DNA from: CAVBBU01 sp963593765
GTDB lineage: Bacteria > Bacillota > Clostridia > Lachnospirales > Lachnospiraceae
Length of the DNA stretch: 30,836 nucleotides
NCBI GenBank assembly: GCA_963593765.1
Contig: CAVBBU010000008.1
Coordinates: 1 to 30,836, forward strand
Direction of reading: 5' to 3'
Shown here: one piece after another, positions 23,919-30,836 of the stretch
How positions within the stretch are numbered: the stretch's first letter is position 1
Layout: each line of letters starts with the position of its first letter
Notes under the pieces: model-generated
Seen by the model: the letters and a program-made list of their open reading frames with translations, nothing else
Told to the model about the DNA's origin: nothing
The model's database searches: none
Program-made: the position numbers and the translations under genes

Positions 23919-25316
23919 ATGCTTATTAATGAACAGGAACTAAAGGATATAATTAAAGACAAGGAGCGTTTGCTTCTTGGCTCTGAAATTCCAAAGGAGT
24001 ATCTTAGCGATGCGTTAAAAAGACGTATAGGCTTTGCAGATGCACTTGTATTTGTAGTTGATGCAAATGAGATTAGTGAGATACTTAAATATGCTAACAA
24101 AAATAATATTCCGATTACGCCAAGAGGTGCAGGAACTAATCTGGTTGGCTCTACAGTGCCGCTTAGCGGAGGCATAATAATAGACTTATCAAAAATGAAT
24201 CGCATATTAGAGCTAGATGAGGACAATATGACCATTACGGTAGAGCCTGGCGTGCTTCTTGAGGACTTGCAGGAATATGTAGAGGGTAAGGGCTTTTTCT
24301 ATCCGCCAGATCCAGGTGAAAAAAAGTCCAGCATAGGGGGCAATATAAGCACAAACGCAGGCGGTATGCGAGCAGTAAAGTATGGTGTTACCAGAGATTA
24401 TGTTAGAGGCCTTGAGGTTGTTCTTTCTGATGGAAGAATACTTAACGTAGGAGGAAAGCAGGTAAAGGATGCAAGCGGTCTGTCTATCAAGCATTTACTT
24501 ATAGGCTCGGAGGGTACGCTTGCGATTATAACTAAGTGTATACTTAGACTTCTTCCAAAGCCGGAAACCTCACTAAGCATATTAGTTCCTTATCCGGATC
24601 TTAATACAGGAATAAAAAGTGTACTTGCCGTGCTTAGAGCAAATGTTAATCCTACAGCGGTTGAATTTATGGAAAGAAAGGTAGTTACACTCGGCGAGGG
24701 CTTTTTAAATGTAAGCTATCCTTGTCCTGAGGCACTCTCATACATTCTGCTAACCTTTGACGGATATAAAAGTGAGGTAGAGGCAAATGCAATGCGTGCA
24801 AAAAAGATAGCACTTAATAATGGAGCTATTGATTATATAATGCTTGATGATCCTAATTATGCAGCAGATATATGGAAGGTAAGAGGAGCACTTGTTAAGG
24901 CAGTTGAGGCAGTTTCAGAGCAGGAGCCGGTAGATATAGTTGTGCCTATAAGCCATACTGCTGATTTTACAAAATTTATTAATGAGTTAGATGAAAGCTC
25001 TGGCATGCGTATGATAAGCTTTGGTCATGCAGGAGATGGCAATGTGCATCTTTGCGTTGTAAGAGGTGACAGAACTGAAGATATATGGCAAAGCGAGCTT
25101 CAAAAAAATATGGATAAGGCATATAAAAAGGCATATGAATTTGGAGGAGTAGTATCCGGGGAGCATGGAATAGGATTGTCAAAACGCAGATATTTTATGA
25201 ATGAAACAGATAAGACAAATATAGATATAATGAATACAATAAAGGATGCTTTAGATCCAAAGCATATACTTAATGATAAAAAGTCATATATAAAGGGAGG
25301 AGCTGACAATGCATAG
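23919..25316 (+). CDS. FAD-linked 2-hydroxyacid dehydrogenase (GlcD/D-lactate dehydrogenase family)
   Basis: A 465-residue flavoprotein of the VAO/PCMH family, which oxidises D-2-hydroxy acids (glycolate, D-lactate, D-2-hydroxyglutarate types) to 2-oxo acids. The FAD-binding part has TPRGAGTNLVGSTVPLSGG, YPPDPGEKKSSIGGNIST and NAGGMRAVKYGVTRDYVRG. The C-terminal part has SFGHAGDGNVHLCVV and the closing VVSGEHGIGLSKRRYF. No Fe-S partner (GlcF) or EtfAB genes are nearby, so the electron acceptor is unknown. GGAGG lies before the ATG. It overlaps the aminotransferase gene by 8 bases. The physiological substrate is not determined. Confidence 0.88.
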   Translation: MLINEQELKDIIKDKERLLLGSEIPKEYLSDALKRRIGFADALVFVVDANEISEILKYANKNNIPITPRGAGTNLVGSTVPLSGGIIIDLSKMNRILELDEDNMTITVEPGVLLEDLQEYVEGKGFFYPPDPGEKKSSIGGNISTNAGGMRAVKYGVTRDYVRGLEVVLSDGRILNVGGKQVKDASGLSIKHLLIGSEGTLAIITKCILRLLPKPETSLSILVPYPDLNTGIKSVLAVLRANVNPTAVEFMERKVVTLGEGFLNVSYPCPEALSYILLTFDGYKSEVEANAMRAKKIALNNGAIDYIMLDDPNYAADIWKVRGALVKAVEAVSEQEPVDIVVPISHTADFTKFINELDESSGMRMISFGHAGDGNVHLCVVRGDRTEDIWQSELQKNMDKAYKKAYEFGGVVSGEHGIGLSKRRYFMNETDKTNIDIMNTIKDALDPKHILNDKKSYIKGGADNA

Positions 25317-26469
25317 TCTTTCAGATAGAACTGCTAATTTTACAGATTCAGTAATAAGGAGAATGACAAGAGTTTCTGCAAAGTATGATGCTATAAATCT
25401 GTCGCAGGGCTTTCCGGATTTTGCTCCGCCTAGGCAGCTGCTTGATAGATTAAAACAGGTAGCAGACGAGGACTTTAATCAATATTCTATAACCTGGGGT
25501 GCACAAAACACTCGTGAGGCACTTGCAAAAAAGCAGTCAAAATATATGGGGATAGATATAGATCCTAATACAGAGGTAGTAATTACCTGTGGTGGTACTG
25601 AGGCGATGATGGCAGCCATGATGACTGTTGTTAATCCGGGAGATAAGGTAGCTATCTTTTCTCCATTTTACGAGAACTATGGAGCAGATACAATCCTTTC
25701 CGGGGCGCAGCCTATATATGTTCCGCTAGTGCCGGATGATTTTCACTTTGATCCAAATGTACTTGAGCAGGCTTTTAAGGATGGAGCTAAGGCGTTAGTT
25801 CTTTGTAATCCGTCTAACCCTAGCGGAAAGGTTTTTACGCTTGATGAGATGAAGATAATTTCAGAGCTTGCTATACGCTATGATGCATATGTTATAACTG
25901 ATGAGGTATATGAGCATATAGTTTATGAGCCAAATAAGATGGTATATATGGCAGCTCTTCCTGGAATGAGAGAGAGAACTATCTCAACGGGATCATTGTC
26001 CAAGACATATTCTATTACAGGCTGGAGGCTTGGATATACTATAGCTCCGCCAGAAATTACAGACCGCATACGAAAGGTGCACGACTTCTTAACCGTAGGG
26101 GCAGCAGCACCACTTCAGGAGGCTGTGGTAACTGGACTTAATTTTGGCGATGAATATTACAAGGAGCTGCTAGATAAGTATACGCATAAAAGGGAGCTGT
26201 TTTGTGATGGACTAAAGGCAGCAGGACTTAAATTTACGAGGCCACAGGGTGCGTATTATGTGCTGGTAGATATATCTGAATGGGGATATGAAAGCGACCT
26301 AGATTTTTGCTATAAATTAGCCGAAAGGGTTGGAGTAGGAGCTGTGCCGGGATCTAGCTTTTTCCATGAGGATATAAATAATCTGATTAGATTTCATTTT
26401 GCAAAAAAGGATGAAACCTTGCTCGCTGCATTAGATAGACTATATGATATTAGAAAAAAGATGGTATAA
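25309..26469 (+). CDS. Class I/II aminotransferase, KAT/YbdL-like
   Basis: A PLP enzyme of fold type I that exchanges amino and oxo groups. The PLP lysine is K232 in STGSLSKTYSITGWRLGY. N170 (NPSNPSG), D198 and Y201 (TDEVYEH) and R361 (NLIRFHFAKK) are the cofactor and carboxylate contacts. NLSQGFPDF, IRKVHDFLT and the C-terminal FAKKDETLLAALDRL recall the kynurenine/glutamine-K aminotransferase and E. coli YbdL group, whose YbdL prefers methionine. It is translationally coupled to the FAD enzyme (8-base overlap, GGGAGGAG before the ATG). Substrate inference: methionine, aromatic or branched-chain 2-oxo acids. Confidence 0.88.
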   Translation: MHSLSDRTANFTDSVIRRMTRVSAKYDAINLSQGFPDFAPPRQLLDRLKQVADEDFNQYSITWGAQNTREALAKKQSKYMGIDIDPNTEVVITCGGTEAMMAAMMTVVNPGDKVAIFSPFYENYGADTILSGAQPIYVPLVPDDFHFDPNVLEQAFKDGAKALVLCNPSNPSGKVFTLDEMKIISELAIRYDAYVITDEVYEHIVYEPNKMVYMAALPGMRERTISTGSLSKTYSITGWRLGYTIAPPEITDRIRKVHDFLTVGAAAPLQEAVVTGLNFGDEYYKELLDKYTHKRELFCDGLKAAGLKFTRPQGAYYVLVDISEWGYESDLDFCYKLAERVGVGAVPGSSFFHEDINNLIRFHFAKKDETLLAALDRLYDIRKKMV

Positions 26470-26494
26470 TTACAGCGTTCCTAAAAATTAGGAA
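26462..26494 (+). promoter_or_regulatory. Possible internal promoter with adjacent palindrome before the 2-hydroxyacid dehydrogenase gene
   Basis: TGG then TATAAT (26465-26470) is an extended -10 that includes the aminotransferase stop codon. Immediately after it, TTCCTAA (26478-26484) and TTAGGAA (26488-26494) form a perfect inverted repeat around the predicted start. No good -35 box is visible. Confidence 0.4.
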
Positions 26495-26518
26495 AATAAA
26501 ATCGAGGAGGAAAAATCA

Positions 26519-27457
26519 ATGAGAGACTTTAAGGTTGGAATAATTGGAATAGGTCATGTAGGTGCACATGTGCTGCAGACTATAGCCATGCAGGGACTAG
26601 CAGAGGATATAATCATAGTTGATCTTCCGGATAAGAGAGTAAAGGCTGAATCTGAAAGACAGGACATACTAGACTGTATGGAATTTTTGCCGCACAGGGT
26701 TAAGGTAGAGATAGGCGAGGTCGAGGACCTTGGCGACAGAGATGTAGTAGTAAACTGCGTTGGAGATATACTTGCCCTAAAGGGAACACATACCAGACTT
26801 ACAGAGCTTACATTTAATATGAAGGCCATAGATGGATATGCACATAGATTAAGAGATAGCGGCTTTAAGGGCGTACTTGTAAATATCTCAAATCCATGTG
26901 ACGTTGTTGCAAAATGGTTTAATGATATATTAAAGCTTCCAAAGGGTCATGTAATCGGAACAGGAACAGGGCTTGATACAGCAAGGCTTAAGCTAAGACT
27001 TCAGGAGGCTACAGGAGTGGACGCAAAGTCTATAACAGCATATATGTTAGGTGAGCATGGCAATGAGCAGTTTTCAGCATGGTCTGCATGCTCTCTTGGC
27101 GGAGCTAGTCTTAAGAGCGCAGGATATAGCTTTGACCTTGATAAGATGGAAGCAAGCGCAAGAGAGGGTGGATGGACTACATATAATGGAAAGTTCTGTA
27201 CGGAGTATGCTATAGCTATGACAGCGGCAAAGCTTGTTAGGGCAATTAGATTTGATGAAAATATTATAATGCCGATTAGTGCACTTCTAGATGGTGAATA
27301 TGGCGAGAAGGACTTATATGCCGGAGTGCCTGCTGTAATAGGACGAGAGGGTGCTAAAAAAATTATAGAGCTTGAACTCACAGATGAGGAAAAGGAGCGT
27401 TTCCATAAGTGCTGTGATGGAATAAGAAAAAATATAGAGGCATCTAAGGATATATAA
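26519..27457 (+). CDS. L-2-hydroxyacid dehydrogenase, LDH/MDH fold (L-2-hydroxyisocaproate dehydrogenase-like)
   Basis: An NAD-dependent enzyme interconverting 2-oxo and L-2-hydroxy acids. GIGHVG (G10, G12, G15) and D35 bind NAD; the catalytic pair is D153 (DTAR, with substrate-binding R156) and H180 (GEHGNEQF). At 312 residues it is of normal size. The wording around ISNPCDVV, GTGTGLDTARLKL and LGEHGNEQFSAWS is closer to Lactobacillus/Weissella L-hydroxyisocaproate dehydrogenase than to glycolytic LDH. That enzyme takes bulky 2-oxo acids from Leu, Phe and Met. GAGGAGG precedes the ATG. It lies 49 bases after the aminotransferase, probably with an additional internal promoter. Confidence 0.86.
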   Translation: MRDFKVGIIGIGHVGAHVLQTIAMQGLAEDIIIVDLPDKRVKAESERQDILDCMEFLPHRVKVEIGEVEDLGDRDVVVNCVGDILALKGTHTRLTELTFNMKAIDGYAHRLRDSGFKGVLVNISNPCDVVAKWFNDILKLPKGHVIGTGTGLDTARLKLRLQEATGVDAKSITAYMLGEHGNEQFSAWSACSLGGASLKSAGYSFDLDKMEASAREGGWTTYNGKFCTEYAIAMTAAKLVRAIRFDENIIMPISALLDGEYGEKDLYAGVPAVIGREGAKKIIELELTDEEKERFHKCCDGIRKNIEASKDI

Positions 27458-27533
27458 AATTTCGCTTTGCGTTGGAACTGCATTTTTGAGGCTTAAATAA
27501 GACCTCGAGAAATTAATTTAGTTATACAAAAGA

Positions 27534-27585
27534 AAAGAGGCTGTGCATACTGCTGATTATAGGTCAGCAATATGACAGCCTCTTT
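27534..27585. terminator. Long bidirectional hairpin between the dehydrogenase and secreted-protein genes
   Basis: AAAGAGGCTGT (27534-27544) pairs with ACAGCCTCTTT (27575-27585). Inside, CATA/TATG and TGCTGA/TCAGCA (27551-27556, 27564-27569) extend it to about 21 base pairs around a TTATAGG loop. On the minus strand the stem is followed by TCTTTT, so it best fits as terminator of the minus-strand gene; it can also stop plus-strand transcripts. Confidence 0.75.
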
Positions 27586-27613
27586 AGTAATTCATAGCAA
27601 AGTGCATTTCGTT

Positions 27614-27650
27614 TTTTACTTCATAGGCTGAAATTTCCCATGAAGTAAAA
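27614..27650. repeat. 11-bp inverted repeat downstream of the secreted-protein gene
   Basis: TTTTACTTCAT (27614-27624) and ATGAAGTAAAA (27640-27650) are perfect complements with 15 bases between. Neither strand has a proper T tract after the stem, so it may stabilise the 3' end of the minus-strand mRNA. The rest of the 27458-27674 gap holds only this and the hairpin at 27534. Confidence 0.5.
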
Positions 27651-27674
27651 TTCTTGGATATAGATAGCTATATT

Positions 27675-28403
27675 TTATAATAAATCCTCTACTGATAATT
27701 CTTCCTCAAGCTCAGCACCATCATCAAGTGCAGCATCTATCTCGGCATCTGAAGGGATAGATGTATCTACAGTCTCAGACTCAGCAGCAGCTTCTGTTGT
27801 TTCTGTAGCATCAGTAGCTTCTGTTGTATCTGTAGTAGTCTCAGTAGCTTCTACAGCTGTTTCTGTAGATTCTGTAGCTTTGGTAGTCTCCTCTGTAGTA
27901 GTATCTGTGTTAACCTCAAGACCATTTAGATAATCAAGCTTTTTCTCAAGAAGCTCTACAAGATCCTTTCTTATAGAGATCTGCTCATCCTGAAGATCAG
28001 CAAGCTTTGTAAGCTTTTCTGCTGCAAGATCAAAATCGCCAGATGTTCTAGCTTCCTTAGCTGCACTTCTAAGAGATTTGCTATCTGTGCGAGCCTCTGT
28101 GAGCTCTATACGCTTAGCCTTTATAGAGGTAGAAAGCTCAGCTAGCTTATCGCTTGCTGTTTTATTTATACGCTTTTCCTCCTTAGCTTCCTTCTGAGCA
28201 GTAACGATTGTCTTTGTAAGAGCCTTACTGCTTTGAATAAGCTCTGCAAGCTCTGTACGTTGCTCAGAAAGCTCTGCGTTGTACTCCTTTAGTACGCCAC
28301 CTCCTGTTTTTGTTTTTGTAGCTGCATATGCAAAGGAAAAACTGCTAAGACACAGAGCTCCTGATAGTGCTACGATTGATGCTTTTTTTAATGCCTTTCT
28401 CAT
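27675..28403 (-). CDS. Secreted helical coiled-coil protein with Thr/Glu-rich tail, unknown function
   Basis: A 242-residue exported protein. The signal peptide (KK near the start, hydrophobic core, AYA|A at about residue 27) has no lipobox, so it is probably secreted or cell-surface held. Residues 38-155 are strongly helical, with heptad-like Leu/Ile/Ala spacing and many K/E. The segment EARTSGDFDLAAEKLTKLADLQ recalls the helical-hairpin layout of Spy/CpxP-like stress proteins, but this is inference. Residues 164-242 are a low-complexity acidic Thr/Glu/Ala tail (TEATDATETTEAA). AAGGAGG precedes the ATG at 28403. It is divergent from a two-component system, which may control it. Confidence 0.85.
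   Translation of the reverse strand: MRKALKKASIVALSGALCLSSFSFAYAATKTKTGGGVLKEYNAELSEQRTELAELIQSSKALTKTIVTAQKEAKEEKRINKTASDKLAELSTSIKAKRIELTEARTDSKSLRSAAKEARTSGDFDLAAEKLTKLADLQDEQISIRKDLVELLEKKLDYLNGLEVNTDTTTEETTKATESTETAVEATETTTDTTEATDATETTEAAAESETVDTSIPSDAEIDAALDDGAELEEELSVEDLL
27780..27905. repeat. Imperfect short tandem repeats coding the Thr/Glu tail
   Basis: Repeated units of the type TCTGTAGCTTCTGTTG occur on the plus strand, coding repeated TEAT/TETT-like motifs on the minus strand. The copies are imperfect and of varied spacing. Such tracts can change length by slippage or recombination in steps of codons. Confidence 0.55.
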
Positions 28404-28480
28404 TTTTGTTACCTCCTTGGTTTATTTTTTGTTACATGCACATTATAGAGGCATGTATAGGCGTGATGATAGGGATAAAG

Positions 28481-28498
28481 TGTGGCAAAACTGTGGCA
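28481..28498 (+). promoter_or_regulatory. PhoB-box-like direct repeat, probable response-regulator site
   Basis: TGTGGCA at 28481-28487 and again at 28492-28498, an 11-base period with a 4-base gap. OmpR/PhoB-family dimers typically bind such head-to-tail heptamers. It ends 4 bases before the -35 box of the response-regulator gene. Confidence 0.5.
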
Positions 28499-28502
28499 GG
28501 AG

Positions 28503-28531
28503 TTTACGCTTTCATTAACGGATGTTATTAT
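28503..28531 (+). promoter_or_regulatory. Possible promoter of the two-component operon
   Basis: TTTACG (28503-28508), 17 bases, TATTAT (28526-28531). The non-consensus -35 box next to a direct repeat fits activation by the response regulator. For the minus-strand gene, a TATAAT lies around 28442-28447 (minus strand), with a poor -35. Confidence 0.45.
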
Positions 28532-28571
28532 AGAAATAAATTCGTAATTACTAATATTCAAAGAGGTGTAT

Positions 28572-29276
28572 ATGTCACAGCTTATATATTACGCAGACGA
28601 TGAAAAGCATATAAGAGAGCTTATAGAAGCATTTTTAGTTCAGGAGGGATATGAGGTTAAAACCTTTGCGGACGGAAGAGGAATACTTGATGCATGTAAA
28701 AAGCAAATGCCAGACCTTGTAATAGTAGATATACTTATGCCGGGTGTGGACGGGCTTAGTGTATGTCATAGTCTTAGAACTATGAGCAGTGATCTTCCTA
28801 TAATAATTGTTTCAGCTAAGGATAGTCCGTATGATAGAGTAACTGGATTCTCGGCAGGAAGCAGCGACTATATGGTTAAGCCGTTTTTGCCACTTGAGCT
28901 TGTATTTAGAGTAAAGGCATTATTAAGAGGCAGGCTAAGCAATCAGGATATAGAAAATGCAGATGACGATGAATGTAGTATGGGTAATCTTAAGCTTTTC
29001 CCTAAAAAGAGAAAGGCTCAGATAGATGACAGAGAGCTTATGCTTACACCTGGTGAGTTTGATTTTCTTTATTATATGATTTTAAGAAGAGACAGAGCAG
29101 TAAGCCGTGATGAGCTATTAGAATCTATATGGAAGATGAATTATCAGGCGGACACAAGAGCTACTGACGACCTTGTAAAAAGACTTAGAAAAAAGCTAAG
29201 AGATAACAAATGTAATATACATATAGAAACAGTATGGGGATATGGATTTAGATTGTCCATATGTGAGGATATATAA
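28572..29276 (+). CDS. Response regulator, OmpR/PhoB family
   Basis: A two-domain DNA-binding regulator of 234 residues. The receiver domain (about 1-120) has the acidic pair in YYADDEKH, the phosphorylated D53 in VIVDILMPGVDG, Ser/Ala in IIVSAKD, and K in YMVKPF. The C-terminal winged helix (about 135-232) has LTPGEFDFLYYMIL, SRDELLESIW and the closing VWGYGFRL. I chose ATG 28572 because AAAGAGG lies just upstream; GTG 28566 overlaps that site. It overlaps the kinase gene by one base (TAATG). The target is unknown; the divergent secreted-protein gene and its own promoter are candidates. Confidence 0.95.
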   Translation: MSQLIYYADDEKHIRELIEAFLVQEGYEVKTFADGRGILDACKKQMPDLVIVDILMPGVDGLSVCHSLRTMSSDLPIIIVSAKDSPYDRVTGFSAGSSDYMVKPFLPLELVFRVKALLRGRLSNQDIENADDDECSMGNLKLFPKKRKAQIDDRELMLTPGEFDFLYYMILRRDRAVSRDELLESIWKMNYQADTRATDDLVKRLRKKLRDNKCNIHIETVWGYGFRLSICEDI

Positions 29277-30700
29277 TGAAGACAAAATCTATTTTTTCAA
29301 GGATACTAGTGCCGGCACTTGCTGTAGTGATTTTATTTCCCTTGCTCTCGTGTGGGATTTTTTATATATGTGCAAGTCGCTATGCAACGCAGGAGGCACT
29401 TTCAAATCTTATAGAGCTTAGAGAGGATATAGTTCCTATTATGCTTGATAGCTTTAGTAGGGACAGCGAGGAGTCGACTAGGCAGCAGGTGGCAGGCTTT
29501 GTAAGGCAGGCAGGACCTGTTATAAGAAGCAAGGATACAGATGCTAAGCTTATGCTTTTTGCCGGAGATTATAAGGTAATATATCCAAGGGATGAAAGCG
29601 AAAAGCAGGAGGCAGAGCCTATAGCAGAAGCATTTGCAAAATATATAGAGGAAAATAATAAGGATTACAGAGAGACGGAGGCTGTAAGAATAAAGACAGA
29701 TAGCGGTGAAATATATCTGGCAAATATCTATATACCGCCTATAAGATCAAGGCAGATAGAATATGTTATAACCTATTGCACTGTATTAAGAATAGATAGG
29801 TGGATAGCAAAGGCATCTGCCTTAGTTTTGTGCATATCACTTGTTGCGGCTGCATTTATGGCAGGAATTTTATGGCTTGTTGCAAGACATATATCGATGC
29901 AGTTTAAAAGACTTGGAGCAGAGGCTAAAAGAATAGGCAGCGGAGATTTCGCACAGGTAACATTTTCCACGGATTTTAAGGAGGCAAGTGAACTTAAGGA
30001 TGCTATGAATAATATGGCACTTATGCTTGGTCAGTCCAGAGATGCTGAAAAGAAATTCTACCAGAATGTATCGCATGACCTTAGAACGCCGCTTATGTCT
30101 ATAGGCGGATATGCACAGGGAATTGAGATGGGGATTTTGGATGACAGCAAAAAGGCGGCACATATTATATCAGAGGAAAGTGCAAGGCTGACAAAATATG
30201 TTAGTGACCTTATGACATTATCAAGGCTGGAGATGGGAGAGGGTATAAATCTTAGCAGTATAAATATATCCGACTGCGTAGATGATGTCTATGCCCACAT
30301 GAACGGCTTTGCTATAAAAAATAATATATTACTTGAAAAGCTTTCATTTGACAGCAGTTTGTGTGCCATAGCAGATGAGCAGCAGCTAACAAGCATACTG
30401 GATAATCTTATTTCAAATGCGATAAGATATGCAAAATCAAAGGTTTCGATTTCGGCAGATACCTTACATATAGAAGATAAGGAGATGGTAAGGGTGCAGG
30501 TTATAGATGATGGCTGCGGAATTAAGGAAGATGCCATCGACCATATATTTGAGAGAAGCTATAAGGGAGAAAAGGGCGGCTTTGGTTTTGGGCTTGCGAT
30601 AGCCTATAATGCTGCAAGGAATATGAACGGAAGCATAAGTGCTTGTAATAATGAGATGGGAGGAGCGACATTTACGCTGCTGATTCCTGGGGTGAAATAG
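29276..30700 (+). CDS. Sensor histidine kinase, HAMP/HisKA type
   Basis: A 474-residue membrane sensor. Membrane helices lie at about residues 10-33 and 182-206, flanking an extracellular domain of about 145 residues that I do not recognise. A HAMP domain follows (RHISMQFKRLGAEAKRIGSGDF). The phosphorylated H267 is in QNVSHDLRTPL. The ATPase domain has the N box (LISNAIRYAKSK), G1 (VIDDGCGI) and G2 (GFGFGLAIA) motifs. It is translationally coupled to the response regulator. The extracellular domain has no cysteine-rich or PAS-like signature I can name; the signal is unknown. No ABC transporter or other effector follows before the window ends. Confidence 0.95.
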   Translation: MKTKSIFSRILVPALAVVILFPLLSCGIFYICASRYATQEALSNLIELREDIVPIMLDSFSRDSEESTRQQVAGFVRQAGPVIRSKDTDAKLMLFAGDYKVIYPRDESEKQEAEPIAEAFAKYIEENNKDYRETEAVRIKTDSGEIYLANIYIPPIRSRQIEYVITYCTVLRIDRWIAKASALVLCISLVAAAFMAGILWLVARHISMQFKRLGAEAKRIGSGDFAQVTFSTDFKEASELKDAMNNMALMLGQSRDAEKKFYQNVSHDLRTPLMSIGGYAQGIEMGILDDSKKAAHIISEESARLTKYVSDLMTLSRLEMGEGINLSSINISDCVDDVYAHMNGFAIKNNILLEKLSFDSSLCAIADEQQLTSILDNLISNAIRYAKSKVSISADTLHIEDKEMVRVQVIDDGCGIKEDAIDHIFERSYKGEKGGFGFGLAIAYNAARNMNGSISACNNEMGGATFTLLIPGVK

Positions 30701-30800
30701 GTTGTGTAAAAATGGACTTTGCATATTCTATCTCATGTAAGTTAGAGTAAAGAAATTGTTAGTTGATTATAAAGAAGAATAAAAAAGAGTAGAAATCCTT

Positions 30801-30809
30801 TGGTATAAT
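30801..30809 (+). promoter_or_regulatory. Possible promoter near the window end
   Basis: TGG then perfect TATAAT (30804-30809) forms an extended -10; no good -35 is seen. It would drive a gene beyond the right edge. The stretch 30701-30836 otherwise shows no gene and no clear terminator for the kinase gene. Confidence 0.4.
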
Positions 30810-30836
30810 TATTTCATCTCAAAAATAAAAGAAAGG

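Noticed and set aside
1..30836. tRNA, rRNA, CRISPR, transposase or phage genes
   Set aside because: No matching sequence, repeat array or recognisable protein was seen on either strand.

Overview
This window looks like a chromosomal housekeeping segment from a low-GC Gram-positive anaerobe, most likely class Clostridia and plausibly Lachnospiraceae. The supporting signs are a groESL operon with a CIRCE operator, a long-form HPF, a type III glutamine synthetase, the gmk-rpoZ-rimO-pgsA-cinA order, a ytfI/ytfJ-like spore gene pair, strong AGGAGG ribosome sites, and heavy use of ATA (Ile) and AGA (Arg) codons. The assignment is inferred from gene content and order only. I see no phage, insertion sequence, CRISPR array, tRNA or rRNA. 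No gene-free gap is longer than about 230 bases.

Layout. 1-2203: groES-groEL under a CIRCE-controlled promoter, ending in a terminator shared with convergent lepB. 2209-5335: lepB (minus strand), then divergent mscS and malQ. 5402-9028: a long plus-strand run from a near-consensus promoter, gmk, rpoZ, rimO, pgsA and a shortened cinA. 9037-11898: a small unknown protein, a DUF2953 membrane protein, a YtfJ/GerW-type protein and an SPFH protein with two zinc ribbons. 12006-13988: thrC and a YbaK-type deacylase. 14173-16287: glnN. 16465-17213: hpf on the minus strand, divergent from secA. 17214-20945: secA-prfB. 21172-27457: metNIQ followed by an FAD-linked 2-hydroxyacid dehydrogenase, a class I aminotransferase and an LDH-fold 2-hydroxyacid dehydrogenase. 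27675-30700: a secreted coiled-coil protein on the minus strand, divergent from an OmpR-type two-component system.

The most interesting region is 21114-27457. A methionine ABC importer sits next to three enzymes that together could interconvert 2-hydroxy acids, 2-oxo acids and amino acids. The aminotransferase resembles the KAT/YbdL group, which accepts methionine. One hypothesis is a module that takes up methionine or its hydroxy/oxo analogues and shuttles them through 2-oxo-4-methylthiobutyrate. The metN start codon and ribosome site are enclosed by a perfect 10-bp inverted repeat overlapping the predicted transcription start, and the last gene appears to have its own promoter followed at once by a palindrome.

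Other points worth a look are: a -35 box built inside the CIRCE element of groESL; a prfB with an in-frame sense codon where the programmed frameshift stop usually sits; a CinA lacking its N-terminal domain; a PhoB-box-like direct repeat just upstream of the response-regulator promoter; and a perfect 16-bp palindrome between hpf and secA.
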